A stretch of 64,000 bases of DNA, taken from positions 1,302,001 to 1,366,000 of the forward strand of contig NZ_CP080525.1 in NCBI RefSeq assembly GCF_024746815.1, read 5' to 3'. This DNA is from Mesorhizobium sp. AR07 (GTDB lineage Bacteria > Pseudomonadota > Alphaproteobacteria > Rhizobiales > Rhizobiaceae). Made by a program: the position numbers and the translations under genes. Positions 1-11,465 of this stretch are shown here, piece by piece; positions within the stretch are counted from its first letter, which is position 1, and each line of letters starts with the position of its first letter. The notes beneath the pieces are model-generated. The model made no database searches. It saw only the letters and a program-made list of their open reading frames with translations, and was not told the DNA's origin.

Positions 1-134
1 GTGGTGAGCGTCTGTACGAGTTTGATTTTGGCGCAATGATCCGGCACTTGCCGCTTCAATCCGCGGCATCAACTCCCCGCTCGGCGCTCCAATGAAATTA
101 TCCGCGTCTTAACTAATATAGACAATTCTACTAA

Positions 135-464
135 ATGGCGTTGCATCGACTCGCGGGGAGCGGAGTGGTGACTGACCTTGTTGATGGGGATGACGTTCCA
201 AAATCCAGCCCGTCCAAGCGCTGGCGAGCAATCGCTCTGGCGGCAACACAGTTCATCCCATCCATCATTTCGATAGGATGTGCGGTCGCGGTCGGGTATT
301 TTGCGTATGCGGCCGCCAACCAAAAACCACCAGCCGACATGGCTGCGCTGGCGGTGTCGATCCTGAAGTCCAGCGATGCCTCCCCGGAAATGCGAGAATG
401 GGCCGCGGACGCTATAGGAATACAGACCGAGATTGGAATGCGCGCCAAAACCATTCAGCAATGA
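135..464 (+). CDS. small single-pass membrane protein, unknown function
   Basis: I do not recognise this 109-residue protein. A hydrophobic stretch at about residues 36-59 (ending GYFAYAAANQ) predicts one membrane helix, followed by a polar C-terminus of about 50 residues. The ATG at 135 has no obvious ribosome binding site. A GTG at 168 is preceded by a GGAG-rich stretch and is a plausible true start, giving 98 residues. An opposing reading frame of similar length covers the same bases. I prefer this strand because of the clean membrane helix and the alphaproteobacterial look of its composition. Confidence 0.45.
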   Translation: MALHRLAGSGVVTDLVDGDDVPKSSPSKRWRAIALAATQFIPSIISIGCAVAVGYFAYAAANQKPPADMAALAVSILKSSDASPEMREWAADAIGIQTEIGMRAKTIQQ

Positions 465-669
465 ACTGTGGCACTTCAGATGAAATGGCTGGTGGATTGA
501 GTTTGGGTAACGCGGCACCTCCAACACGCAGGACATATCCTCCGGTTTGCGCGCGATAGTCCCATATTCCGCCGCCGAAACCTTTCGCCTCTTTCAGACA
601 GCGCTTTCACCGAGTAGTGCTTGCACGCCGATGTCCGCCGCGCGATAGATGCGTTGGTTTGGAGGAATC

Positions 670-1101
670 ATGCGGAAAATCTTGGCATCGGCATTGCTGC
701 TCGCGGTCGCGTCATTTGTACTCCCCGCCCATGCGCTGGACAGCAGCGGCACGCCCGTCGTCGTTACCCCGCTTGCCTCCCGCACGACGACCGCCTCAGG
801 CCAGCCGATCACGCTGCCGCAGAAAAACTTGCAGGTTCTGGTGTCGACCTACGACATCGCGCCGGGTGCCACCTTGCCGGTGCACAGGCATCCCTTCCCG
901 CGCTACGCCTATGTCGAGGCCGGGAGGCTGAAGGTCACCAATGTCGAGACCGGCAACAGCAACACCTACAAGACTGGGGATTTCATCATCGAAATGATCG
1001 GCCAGTGGCATCAGGCCACCAATGTCGGTGACACCGAGGTCAAGCTGCTGGTGATCGATCAGGTCGAGGAAGGCGCCAAGAACACGGAGTTGCGCCAATA
1101 G
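670..1101 (+). CDS. secreted cupin-domain protein
   Basis: This is a 143-residue protein with a signal peptide (residues 1 to about 22, ending LPAHA) and a single cupin barrel. The first cupin motif is visible as LPVHRHPFPRYAYVEAG, with the His-x-His metal ligands, and the second as IGQWHQATNVGD with the third His. Such small periplasmic cupins bind a metal, but their substrates are usually unknown. The ATG at 670 is chosen over an upstream ATG at 649 because GGAGGA lies directly upstream (661-666) and the signal peptide then starts cleanly with MRKILASALLL. It stands alone on the plus strand. Confidence 0.75.
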   Translation: MRKILASALLLAVASFVLPAHALDSSGTPVVVTPLASRTTTASGQPITLPQKNLQVLVSTYDIAPGATLPVHRHPFPRYAYVEAGRLKVTNVETGNSNTYKTGDFIIEMIGQWHQATNVGDTEVKLLVIDQVEEGAKNTELRQ

Positions 1102-1299
1102 CGTTGGGCTGATCCGTACCCAAGGGCCAGGAAAGCCTTTCGCCGCGCGTCGCTGTATCGGCGTTGTACAGCTTGGCCGAATGCCGCACGTCCAGGCTTC
1201 GGCTTTCCGCCTGGCCCAAATGGCGGCGCGCTGTCCACGCTTTCGCGCCAGCCGGCCCGATGCTAGGGCTGGCACCGACATCATGAACTGGATCGCCCC

Positions 1300-2058
1300 T
1301 TGACCAAAGAAACTCGCCTGCCGCTGATCGAAATCTGTGTCGAAGGCATCGATGGCCTGCTGGCCGCGCAGGCTGCCGGCGCCGATAGGGTCGAACTGTG
1401 CGCCAGCCTGATCGAAGGCGGTATCACGCCGAGCCTCGGCACGGTGCGCGCCGCCCTCGACCAGGCGACCGTGCCGTTTCACGTCATGGTGCGGCCGCGC
1501 GGCGGCGATTTTCTCTACAGCGAAACCGAATACCGTTCGATGCTCGCCGATGTTATCGCGCTGCGCGACCTCGGTGTACCCGGCGTGGTGTTCGGCTGCC
1601 TGAACGCCGACGGCACGATCGACGAGGCGCGCATGAGCGAGTTGACGGAGGCGGCAGGCTCCCTGAACGTCACCTGCCACCGTGCCTTCGACATGACGCG
1701 CGACCCCGCCGAGGCGCTCGAAACGCTGATCCGCAGCAAGGTCGGCCGCGTGCTGACCAGCGGCCAGCGCGACAGCGCGGTCGAGGGCATGTCGCTGCTG
1801 ACGGATCTGGTGCGACAGGCCGGCGACCGCATCGTCATCCTTGGCTGCGGCGGGCTCGACCTCGGCAACATCGCCGAAGTGCGGGGAAAAACCGGTCTGT
1901 CGGAAATGCATTTCGCCGCTCTCAAGGATGTGGCGAGCGCCATGGATTACCGCAACCCGCATGTCGGCATGGGCGGCTCCGACCTCGACCGCGAGTACCG
2001 CAACACCTTGACCGACATCGACCTCGTGGCGGCCACCATTGCGGCTGCCAAGGCATGA
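1300..2058 (+). CDS. cutC: copper homeostasis protein CutC
   Basis: This 252-residue TIM-barrel protein matches the CutC family along its length. It shows the N-terminal LIEICVEGIDGLLAAQAAGA, then RVELCASLIEGGITPS, MVRPRGGDFLYSE and CHRAFDMTRDP, all characteristic of CutC. The family was named for copper tolerance in enterics, but its biochemical role is unsettled. The frame opens with TTG at 1300. No ATG fits in frame nearby, and a seven-codon ATG reading frame (1283-1303) overlaps the start. The stop overlaps the ATG of the next gene (ATGA), so the two are translationally coupled. Confidence 0.9.
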   Translation: MTKETRLPLIEICVEGIDGLLAAQAAGADRVELCASLIEGGITPSLGTVRAALDQATVPFHVMVRPRGGDFLYSETEYRSMLADVIALRDLGVPGVVFGCLNADGTIDEARMSELTEAAGSLNVTCHRAFDMTRDPAEALETLIRSKVGRVLTSGQRDSAVEGMSLLTDLVRQAGDRIVILGCGGLDLGNIAEVRGKTGLSEMHFAALKDVASAMDYRNPHVGMGGSDLDREYRNTLTDIDLVAATIAAAKA

Positions 2059-2552
2059 ACCCGCCCCCTGCCCTGATCAGCCGTGTATCGGCCGAGGACG
2101 AGGCGGCGATCCTCGCGCTCAACAATGAGCATGCCGCTGAACTGTCGTGGCTCGAGCCGGAGCGGCTGTCCGTCCTGCTCGGCGAGGCGTTTTACGCGCG
2201 CCGCATCGGCGATCTCGAAGCCTTCATCATGACCTTCGACCAGGATGCCCGTTACGACAGCCCGAATTTCGTCTGGTTCCGCGAACGCTACAAGCGCTTC
2301 GTCTATGTCGACCGTGTCGTCGTGGCGGCAGCCGCGCGCGGCCGGGGCCATGCCCGCCGGCTTTATCAGGACCTATTCGGCCATGTTGAGCGCGCCGGCC
2401 ACTCGCTGGTCACCTGCGAGGTCAACATCGACCCGCCCAACCCTGCCTCGGACGCCTTTCACGCCGCCCTCGGCTTTGTCGAGGCCGGCGACGCCGTCAT
2501 CCATGGCGGCAAGAAGGCGGTGCGCTACTACGTCAGGCAAATCTCTGCCTGA
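2055..2552 (+). CDS. GNAT-family N-acetyltransferase
   Basis: This 165-residue protein has the GNAT layout. The central strand VDRVVVAAAARGRGHARRLY contains the acetyl-CoA pyrophosphate loop (R/Q-x-x-G-x-G/A type, here ARGRGHA). It is followed by a helix and the C-terminal strand with AALGFVEAGD, a typical GNAT motif B. The acceptor substrate cannot be told from sequence. Its ATG overlaps the cutC stop by four bases, so it is probably cotranscribed with cutC. The long open frame continues upstream inside cutC, but that part is a shadow. Confidence 0.85.
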   Translation: MNPPPALISRVSAEDEAAILALNNEHAAELSWLEPERLSVLLGEAFYARRIGDLEAFIMTFDQDARYDSPNFVWFRERYKRFVYVDRVVVAAAARGRGHARRLYQDLFGHVERAGHSLVTCEVNIDPPNPASDAFHAALGFVEAGDAVIHGGKKAVRYYVRQISA

Positions 2553-2620
2553 TCCGCTGGCGCTAGCCGCACAAAGAAGCCGCAGCTAATATAATGTTTC
2601 CGCCAACTGGAGGAAACGCC

Positions 2621-3106
2621 ATGCCAAGCAACGTCTTCCGCTTCGACGAAAGCTGGCACATCCCAGAGGGCACGCCGCAGGAAGTTTGGGAGGTGCTCTC
2701 GGATGCCGAATTGCTGCCGCTCTGGTGGGGTGACGTCTACAAGGATGTGGTGCCGCTCGACGGCAAGGGCAAGGCGACCATCGGTTCGCGCGCAAGAGCA
2801 CGGGCTCGCGGCGCCCTGCCCTATGAGCTGAATTTCATCATCGAGGCCGCTGAACTCGAACCCGGCCGACTGGTGGTGGTGAAAACCCTTGGCGATTTCG
2901 ACGGCCTGTGGCGGGCGGAATTGTCGCCGTTCGGCACCGGCACGCATGTGCAATTGACCTGGCAGGTCACGGTGCTGCGGCCGATCCTCAAATTCCTCGC
3001 ACCGTTGCTGCGACCGGCCTTCGCCTGGAATCATCGCTGGACTACGCCGCGCGGCGAAGCCGGCCTCAGGCGCTATCTGATCGAGAAAAAGAGCCGGTCG
3101 GTTTAG
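2621..3106 (+). CDS. SRPBCC (polyketide cyclase/START-like) protein
   Basis: This is a 161-residue protein of the SRPBCC helix-grip superfamily. It begins with an N-terminal strand, then a helix with [18 protein letters not shown], a series of beta strands including [17 protein letters not shown] and [11 protein letters not shown], and a long C-terminal helical part. These proteins bind hydrophobic ligands in a cavity, and no specific ligand can be named here. The ATG at 2621 has a strong GGAGGA at 2609-2614, which decides it over an in-frame ATG at 2594. Confidence 0.75.
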   Translation: MPSNVFRFDESWHIPEGTPQEVWEVLSDAELLPLWWGDVYKDVVPLDGKGKATIGSRARARARGALPYELNFIIEAAELEPGRLVVVKTLGDFDGLWRAELSPFGTGTHVQLTWQVTVLRPILKFLAPLLRPAFAWNHRWTTPRGEAGLRRYLIEKKSRSV

Positions 3107-3126
3107 CGCCAACAGCGCTACGGCAC

Positions 3127-4150
3127 TCACCAGTTACGATTAAGCCATTCACGCGCCGGTCGCTCGATGAGGTAGTAGCTGCAGAGCGCGCAGGCAAAGA
3201 CTCCTGCCAGCATCGGGATCGGCGCGCTGCCCTGCTCATAGACGAATTTGTAGAACGGCTGCTGCCACAGATAGAGCGAGTACGACCACAGCCCAAGCGT
3301 CGCCATCGGCCACGACGACAGCAATCCGGTCAAGTATCGCGGACTGAAATCGAGCGCGTTGACGGCCAGCGCCAGCAGTGGCACCGCGAAGAGATAGTGG
3401 ATCGGTGTTGGCACCTTATCGAGAAACAGCACAATGGCGCAGATCGATGCCGCCAGCGCCACATACTTGCCGCTGAAGACCGCCGGCAGCCTGCCGTCGG
3501 CCTTGAGCAGGCAGATCGACGCCGACAGCAGGATCGACGCGATATGCACATCGGTGCGCCAGTAGGTGGTTTCGTAGTCCATCCCGAAGACCCAGTACGA
3601 AACCGCGCCGTTGGCCATCGCAAGCAAGGCCAGCGCCAGCAGCAGCAGGATGACGCGGGAGCGGCTCGAAACGATGACGCTGATCAGCGCCAGGATGATA
3701 TAGGCGTGCTCCTCGACGCAGAGCGACCAGATATGGTCGAGCGCTCCCGCCCGCGTAACCAGAATTCCAGCGTAGTTGTAGGTGAATGTCAGCGCGGTCA
3801 GCGCCGCCTTCCATTTGAAGGCGATGAATGTGCCGGAGAGCGCGATCATCGCGACGATGACGAAGACCAGAAGTGCGGGATAGATGCGCGAGAAGCGGCG
3901 TTTGAAGAATTTCTTCAGCGGGTAGCGTTCGATGAACAGGATCTCGCCCATCAGCCGGCCGCTGAGCACGAAGAAGAATTCGACGCCCCAGCACCCCGAG
4001 ATTGATTCCGGGAACGGGAAAAAAATGGCCGATCAGCACCAGGGCGATCGACAGGCCGCGCCAGCCGTCGAGATAGGCGAGCCTTGTTCTGGCCGACCGG
4101 TCGGCGGCGGACCGGGTCACGGCAGGAAGAGTAGCGGAGATATCGGCCAT
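3127..4150 (-). pseudogene. acyltransferase-3 (OafA/YrhL-like) gene with one frameshift
   Basis: Read in two frames, this gives an integral-membrane acyltransferase of about 340 residues that would O-acetylate a surface sugar. The N-terminal part has LAYLDGWRGLSIALVLIGHF with the conserved His. It continues to VPGINLGVLG and then goes out of frame. The rest of the protein, starting VEFFFVLSGRLMGEILF and ending SYYLIERPAREWLNRNW, lies one frame away. The break falls in a run of four C (plus strand 3986-3989). Removing one base restores the family sequence GVLGVEFFFVLSGR. It is either a recent pseudogene, a phase-variable homopolymer or a sequencing error. Confidence 0.8.
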
Positions 4151-4280
4151 GCCGGCGCCTTTCGCCTTGAAGCTGCGAAAGGCCACGGTTCAACATCTGC
4201 TCCGTAGCCCGGCTCGCATTCCCGCCCAAACCCATATTGCAGTGCAATATAAACTTGTGCAAGCGCGAGATGCCGATACC

Positions 4281-4310
4281 GGGGAAAAGAAAAGGGGCCG
4301 CGAAGGCCCC
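4281..4310 (-). terminator. rho-independent terminator of the cox operon
   Basis: On the minus strand, GGGGCC and GGCCCC arms (4305-4310 with 4294-4299) enclose a five-base loop and are followed by TTTTCTTTTC. It begins about 26 bases after the coxM stop, in the right orientation to end coxS-coxL-coxM transcription. Confidence 0.75.
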
Positions 4311-4335
4311 CTCCCCAAACCGGTGATTCGCCTGT

Positions 4336-5133
4336 TCAGGCGTTGGCGGCAGCCACGGCGCGCTTGGCCATCACCGTGATCAAGTTGGCGCGGTAATCGG
4401 CCGAGGCGTGGATGTCGGTCATCAAGTTCTTCGCCGGCACCTTCACGCCATCGAGCGCCGAGGCAGCGAAATTCTTGGCTAGGGCTGCCTCGATCTCCTT
4501 CGAGCGGAAGACGCCGTCGTCGCCAGCGCCGGTGACGGCGACGCTGACGCCATCCTTGCCCTTGGCCACGAACACGCCGACGATCGCATAGCGCGATGCC
4601 GGGTTGCGGAACTTCTCATAGGCCGCCTTGGCCGGCGCCGTGAAGGTGACCGCGGTGACGATTTCGCCTTCCTTCAACGACGTCTCGAACAGGCCCTTGA
4701 AGAACTTGTCGGCGGCGATCTCGCGCTTGTTGGTGACGATGGTGGCGCCCAGCGCCAGCAGCGCCGCCGGATAGTCGGCCGCCGGATCGTTGTTGGCGAT
4801 CGAGCCGCCGATCGTCCCCTTGTGGCGCACCGCCGGATCGCCGATCAGCGACGCCAGATGGGCAAGCGCCGGGCAGGCCTTCTTCAGCTTCTCGTCATTG
4901 GCAACGTCGTGATGCGTCGTGGCGGCACCGATGGTCACTGTCTTGCCCGACACCTTGACGCCCTGCAGCTCCTTGATCCGCGACAGGTCGACAAGATCGG
5001 ACGGTGCGGCGAGCCGCGTCTTCATCGCCGGGATCAGCGTCATGCCGCCCGAAAGCAGCTTCGCGTCACCGGTCTTGATCAGCTTGGCGGCCTCGGTAAC
5101 CGAGGCGGCGCGGTGATAGTTGACTGAGTACAT
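4336..5133 (-). CDS. coxM: xanthine/CO dehydrogenase family FAD-binding subunit
   Basis: This 265-residue protein is the medium, FAD-carrying subunit of a molybdenum hydroxylase. The FAD-binding motifs are visible as AKLLSGGMTLIPAMK near residue 25 and TIGGSIANNDPAADYP near residue 105. The C-terminal CO dehydrogenase flavoprotein domain follows. The ATG at 5133 is preceded by GGAGAA on the minus strand and gives the usual MYSVNYHRA start, whereas the longer frame adds residues translated from an intergenic repeat. It is third in the operon after the small and large subunit genes, separated from coxL by a 116-base spacer rich in repeats. Confidence 0.92.
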   Translation of the reverse strand: MYSVNYHRAASVTEAAKLIKTGDAKLLSGGMTLIPAMKTRLAAPSDLVDLSRIKELQGVKVSGKTVTIGAATTHHDVANDEKLKKACPALAHLASLIGDPAVRHKGTIGGSIANNDPAADYPAALLALGATIVTNKREIAADKFFKGLFETSLKEGEIVTAVTFTAPAKAAYEKFRNPASRYAIVGVFVAKGKDGVSVAVTGAGDDGVFRSKEIEAALAKNFAASALDGVKVPAKNLMTDIHASADYRANLITVMAKRAVAAANA

Positions 5134-5157
5134 TTGTCTTTCTCCCTTCGGGGAAAG

Positions 5158-5249
5158 AGCGAATAGGGAGTTGCAAATAGCGAGTAGGAATCTCATGCCT
5201 ACGCACTCTTCTTTTTCCCTATTCGCTACTCCCTATTCGCTATTCGCTT

Positions 5250-5250
<1 letters not shown>
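5158..5250. repeat. heptamer arrays in inverted arms, coxL-coxM spacer
   Basis: The left arm (about 5158-5188) carries units such as GCGAATA, GGGAGTT, AATAGCG and AGTAGG. The right arm (about 5212-5250) carries their complements, CCCTATTCGC, TACTCCC and TATTCGC. The arms would pair in the cox mRNA, leaving a loop of roughly 25 bases. A related array sits in the coxS-coxL spacer. Confidence 0.7.
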
Positions 5251-7598
<2,348 letters not shown>

Positions 7599-7620
7599 CA
7601 GAAATTCCTCCCGAAATGCT

Positions 7621-7719
7621 GAAATAGCGAATAGCGAGTAGCAAGTAGCGAGTAGTGAATTGTGGTGAGTTGGCGTTTGGTCAGACTGCTGACCATTCGC
7701 TACTCCCTATTCGCTACCC
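7621..7719. repeat. heptamer arrays in inverted arms, coxS-coxL spacer
   Basis: Five near-tandem seven-base units (AATAGCG, AATAGCG, AGTAGCA, AGTAGCG, AGTAGTG) run from about 7623 to 7658. The opposing complement ATTCGCTACTCCCTATTCGC begins at about 7694. This is the same sequence family as in the coxL-coxM spacer and can fold as a hairpin in the operon mRNA. Confidence 0.7.
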
Positions 7720-7728
7720 ACTTCCCTC

Positions 7729-8226
<498 letters not shown>

Positions 8227-8475
8227 GGTTCCTCCCTGGGTATCAACCTTGGTCATCACGCTGCCGATGCGGTGTTGGCGCTTCGGCCATGCGTTATTCG
8301 TACACCGCATAACGGACAAAAAACAGCGCGTCGGAAACGCCGCACATTGTACTTTCGGTCATGGCCGAGCCCAGGCGTGCAGCCCAGGTCGCCCCATTGC
8401 CAAAATACCGATTGAGGGCAACAATGCCGGTCGACGCTCGCGCCTCCGACGCGCACAAAAAACGCGTCGGAGGAA

Positions 8476-9660
8476 ATGCGGAGAACATCGCTGGCCAGTT
8501 CACGGACGCGCTATGGATGCGGCCTGTCGGCGCTCACCACGGACGAGCCCGACATGGGCGCGTTCGCCAAGGCGATCGCGTTGGAAGCCGCGGCGATCGA
8601 TGCGGGCTTTGCCCTGCTGTTCTTTTCCCAGAGCCTGATCGAGGCTGGCGCCCTTTCCCAGGCGCTCATGACCCACGCGCCGACGCTCCACCATGCGGGC
8701 TGCTCGACCGCCGGCGAGATCACGCCGCAGGGCCTCGAGGACGGTCATGTGCTCGCCATGCTGCTTCCATCCGCGGCGTTCACCGCGGTCAGCGCGATGG
8801 TCGACAACCTGTCCTCGTCGGGCATGGACAGGATCACCAGCGAGGTCGAGGCTTTGCGGCGGTCGCTGCGCGGGCGCCTGGGTTATGATCGCACCAAAGG
8901 CACGTTCGCGCTCTGCTTCATCGATGGCCTCTCCTATGCCGAGGAAGCGGTGAGTTCGGCCATCCATTGGGGCCTCGACGACATACCGTTGATCGGCGGC
9001 TCGGCCGGCGATGACCTGAAGTTCGAGACGACGCGCCTGATCTCGAACGGCAAGGTCACCTCCGACAGCGCCATCATCGTGCTGATCGCCACTGAAATTC
9101 CCTTCCATGTCTTCAAGACCGACAACTTCGTTCCCACCGACGAAAAACTGGTGGTGACGGCGTCCGATCCCGATCACCGCATCGTGCGCGAGTTCAACGC
9201 CACCAATGCGGCGGAGGAATATGCGGCTTCCGTCGGCATCGTCCCGCGGACGTTGACGCCGCTGAGCTTTGCCTCGCATCCGGTGGTGGTGAAGGTGGGC
9301 GGCGAATATTATTGCCGGTCGATCCAGAAGATGCACCCGGACGGCTCGCTGTCGTTCTTCTGCGCCATAGACGACGGCGTCGTGCTATCGATCGCCCAGC
9401 CCAAGGACATGGTCGAAGCGACGCGCGCAGCACTCCGGGACGTCGAGGAGAGGCTTGGCGGCATCGACATGATCCTCGGCTTCGACTGCGTGCTGCGCCG
9501 CCTGGATGCGCGCAACCGCCAGGTCTTTCGCGACATTTCGGAGCTCTACCGGCTCAACAACGTCATCGGCTTTGGCACCTACGGCGAACAGTATCGCTCG
9601 ATGCACCTGAACCAGACCTTTACCGGCATCGCCTTCGGTGAGCGCCAGGCGGCGGAATGA
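8476..9660 (+). CDS. FIST-domain sensory protein
   Basis: This 394-residue protein has FIST N and FIST C domains. The N-terminal domain shows AIDAGFALLFFSQSL and TLHHAGCSTAGEITPQG, and the middle shows PLIGGSAGDDLKF. The C-terminal domain contains DMILGFDCVLRRLDA and the terminal VIGFGTYGEQYRS. FIST proteins are soluble sensors, and the family includes the heme/NO sensor NosP of Pseudomonas, encoded beside the kinase NahK. The same arrangement occurs here, since the next gene encodes a NahK-like hybrid kinase. The ATG at 8476 lies very close to its AGGA site. An ATG at 8554 is the main alternative start. Confidence 0.88.
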   Translation: MRRTSLASSRTRYGCGLSALTTDEPDMGAFAKAIALEAAAIDAGFALLFFSQSLIEAGALSQALMTHAPTLHHAGCSTAGEITPQGLEDGHVLAMLLPSAAFTAVSAMVDNLSSSGMDRITSEVEALRRSLRGRLGYDRTKGTFALCFIDGLSYAEEAVSSAIHWGLDDIPLIGGSAGDDLKFETTRLISNGKVTSDSAIIVLIATEIPFHVFKTDNFVPTDEKLVVTASDPDHRIVREFNATNAAEEYAASVGIVPRTLTPLSFASHPVVVKVGGEYYCRSIQKMHPDGSLSFFCAIDDGVVLSIAQPKDMVEATRAALRDVEERLGGIDMILGFDCVLRRLDARNRQVFRDISELYRLNNVIGFGTYGEQYRSMHLNQTFTGIAFGERQAAE

Positions 9661-9664
9661 CAAG

Positions 9665-11005
9665 ATGCCGCTCAAGGACATAAACGATCTCGAGAAGCTG
9701 AAGAAGATCAACGCGGCACTGGTCAGCCGGGTCGAGCGCTCGATGGACCAGCAAGGCAACGCTTTCTCGCTGTTCCAGACCGCGATTTCGCTGGAAAATC
9801 GGGTGCGTACGCGCACCGAGGAACTGCATTCGACGCTGCGTCGGCTGGAACAATCCAACATAGACCTCAGCGCCGCCAAGGAAAACGCCGAACTGGCGAA
9901 CCTGTCCAAGACCCGCTTCCTCGCCGCCGCCAGCCACGACGTGCTGCAGCCGCTGAATGCGGCCCACCTCTCGGTGTCGGCGCTGGCCGAAGTGCAGACC
10001 AGCGACGAGGGCAAAAAGCTCGTGCGGCAGGTCGAGCGCTCGCTGGAGACGATGGAGGACCTGCTGCGCACGCTGCTCGACATCTCCAAGCTCGATGCCG
10101 GCGTGGTGCAACCTGACATCGGCGACGTCAGCCTGGAGGCGCTGTTCTCGTCGCTGCGTTCGGATTTTCAGCCGGTGGCGGAACTGAAGGGGCTGTCGCT
10201 GAAATTCCGGCCGGTCAACGCCGTGGTCCGCTCCGACCGCACATTGTTGCGCCGCATCCTGCAGAACATTCTCTCCAATGCGCTCGGCTATACCCGCTCG
10301 GGCGGCGTGCTTGTCGGCACCAGGCATCGCGGCGACACCATTCGCATCGACGTCGCCGACACCGGTTGCGGCATTCCCGACGACCAGCGCGAGGCCGTGT
10401 TCGAGGAATTCCATCGCGGCACCTCATCAGTCAATGCCGAGCTGGACGGCGGCGGTCTCGGGCTCGGGCTCGCCATCGTGCGGCGCATGGCCAGCGCGCT
10501 CGGCCATCCCGTGACATTTTCATCGAAAGTCGGTCGCGGCACGATTTTCCACATCGATGTGCCGGTCGGCATCGGCGCCACGGCGGATGCCGTCGCCAGC
10601 GCCGCCAGCATGGAACGGCCACGCGGCTACGGCCTGTTCGGCACCAAGGTGCTGCTGGTCGAGAACGATGTCGAGGTGCTGCAGGCCATGACCTTCCTGC
10701 TCGAACGCTGGCAATGCCTGGTGCGGGCAGCGACCTCGACCGACGATGCCCTTGACATGCTTGGCGACACCGACTGGGTGCCCGACATCGTCATTGCCGA
10801 CCAGCATCTCGACGGCGGCGATCTCGGCACCGCCACCATCGCCGAAGTCCGCGACTATCTCGGCCGCGCCGTGCCGGCGCTGATCGTCACCGCCGACAGT
10901 TCCGAGGCTGTCGCCAAGGCGGCGCGTGCGGGCGGCATCGAGCTGATGCGCAAGCCGCTGAAACCGGCGCAGTTGCGCGCGCTGCTGGCGCATTTGCTCG
11001 CCTAA
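9665..11005 (+). CDS. hybrid sensor histidine kinase with C-terminal receiver
   Basis: This 446-residue protein has no membrane segment. A coiled-coil N-terminus (to about residue 85) leads to the H-box FLAAASHDVLQPLNAA. The ATPase domain has the N-box LQNILSNALGYT, DTGCGIPD and GGGLGLGLAIVRRM. A receiver domain then runs from KVLLVENDVEV through the phospho-acceptor Asp in VIADQHLD to Lys in LMRKPLKP. The H-box and layout resemble NahK/ErcS' kinases that work with FIST proteins. The ATG at 9665 is four bases past the FIST stop. A GTG at 9638, overlapping that gene, is the alternative. FIST and kinase are evidently one operon. Confidence 0.9.
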   Translation: MPLKDINDLEKLKKINAALVSRVERSMDQQGNAFSLFQTAISLENRVRTRTEELHSTLRRLEQSNIDLSAAKENAELANLSKTRFLAAASHDVLQPLNAAHLSVSALAEVQTSDEGKKLVRQVERSLETMEDLLRTLLDISKLDAGVVQPDIGDVSLEALFSSLRSDFQPVAELKGLSLKFRPVNAVVRSDRTLLRRILQNILSNALGYTRSGGVLVGTRHRGDTIRIDVADTGCGIPDDQREAVFEEFHRGTSSVNAELDGGGLGLGLAIVRRMASALGHPVTFSSKVGRGTIFHIDVPVGIGATADAVASAASMERPRGYGLFGTKVLLVENDVEVLQAMTFLLERWQCLVRAATSTDDALDMLGDTDWVPDIVIADQHLDGGDLGTATIAEVRDYLGRAVPALIVTADSSEAVAKAARAGGIELMRKPLKPAQLRALLAHLLA

Positions 11006-11108
11006 CCCTTCTTGTGTCGAACTGGAGGACAGCGAGGCAATTTTGGACCGGATGCGAGCTGGAAAGCCGAGAAGCCGGAAAAGCGAGGCAGGCGGCGAAA
11101 GGAAAATG

Positions 11109-11309
11109 GTGCACTGTCACCGTAATTGGAAGCACACATGTTCAACAGTACAGCGCGGGCTGTAGCTTACCGCGACGGGTTACGCTTGCCCAGTAGCCTC
11201 GTCCGCTCTGCCGCCAAAATCATGCCGGCCAAATGAGGCCTCTTCAGCGCTATTTATGAATTACGTCAGCGCCATTATGAATTACGGTGGAATTACGGTG
11301 ACAGCGCAC
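11109..11309. mobile_element. terminal inverted repeats of a deleted insertion element
   Basis: GTGCACTGTCACCGTAATT at 11109-11127 is matched, with one mismatch, by its reverse complement at 11291-11309. The right end has extra partial copies (GAATTACG units at about 11247, 11279 and 11290). Multiple terminal copies are a feature of IS21-like ends, but the family cannot be settled by eye. About 160 bases separate the ends, with no transposase. Confidence 0.5.
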
Positions 11310-11344
11310 TTTTTGCCATGTTCGCCCGGCCATCGTCGAACGCG

Positions 11345-11461
11345 GCGCCTGGCTTACCCTCCCCTCGATGGGGAGGGTCGGCGCGTAGCGCCGGGGTGGG
11401 GTGCGGCGCCGACCCCCACCCCGCTCCGCTTCGCGGATCGACCCTCCCCACAAGGGGGTGT
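11345..11461. repeat. GC-rich palindromic intergenic repeat
   Basis: Nested inverted repeats are present: CCCTCCCC with GGGGAGGG at the left, GGGGTGGGG with CCCCACCCC in the middle, and GACCCTCCCC with GGGGAGGGTC across the element. It is typical of dispersed rhizobial intergenic palindromes and ends next to the stop of the LuxR-type regulator. Confidence 0.65.
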
Positions 11462-11465
11462 AGTC

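Larger units (their letters stand above)
11006..11465. other. 460-base gene-free stretch between kinase and regulator
   Basis: No credible gene is seen. The stretch holds a pair of 19-base inverted repeats (11109-11127 and 11291-11309) that look like the ends of a deleted insertion element. It also holds a GC-rich palindromic repeat (about 11345-11461) that runs up to the regulator stop codon. Confidence 0.7.

Noticed and set aside
69..536. 155-residue minus-strand frame opposite the small membrane protein
   Set aside because: It has no recognisable motif or ribosome binding site. The plus-strand frame has a clear membrane helix.
796..1962. 388-residue open frame on the minus strand across the cupin and cutC genes
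   Set aside because: It is the antisense shadow of two recognisable genes and has no family features. High GC makes long antisense frames common here.
3986..3989. Programmed frameshifting as the explanation for the split acyltransferase
   Set aside because: No slippery heptamer or downstream structure typical of programmed events was evident. A simple extra base fits better.
2908..4005. 365-residue plus-strand frame rich in Arg, Gln and Asp
   Set aside because: It lies antisense to the acyltransferase gene, and the composition is typical of an antisense artefact.
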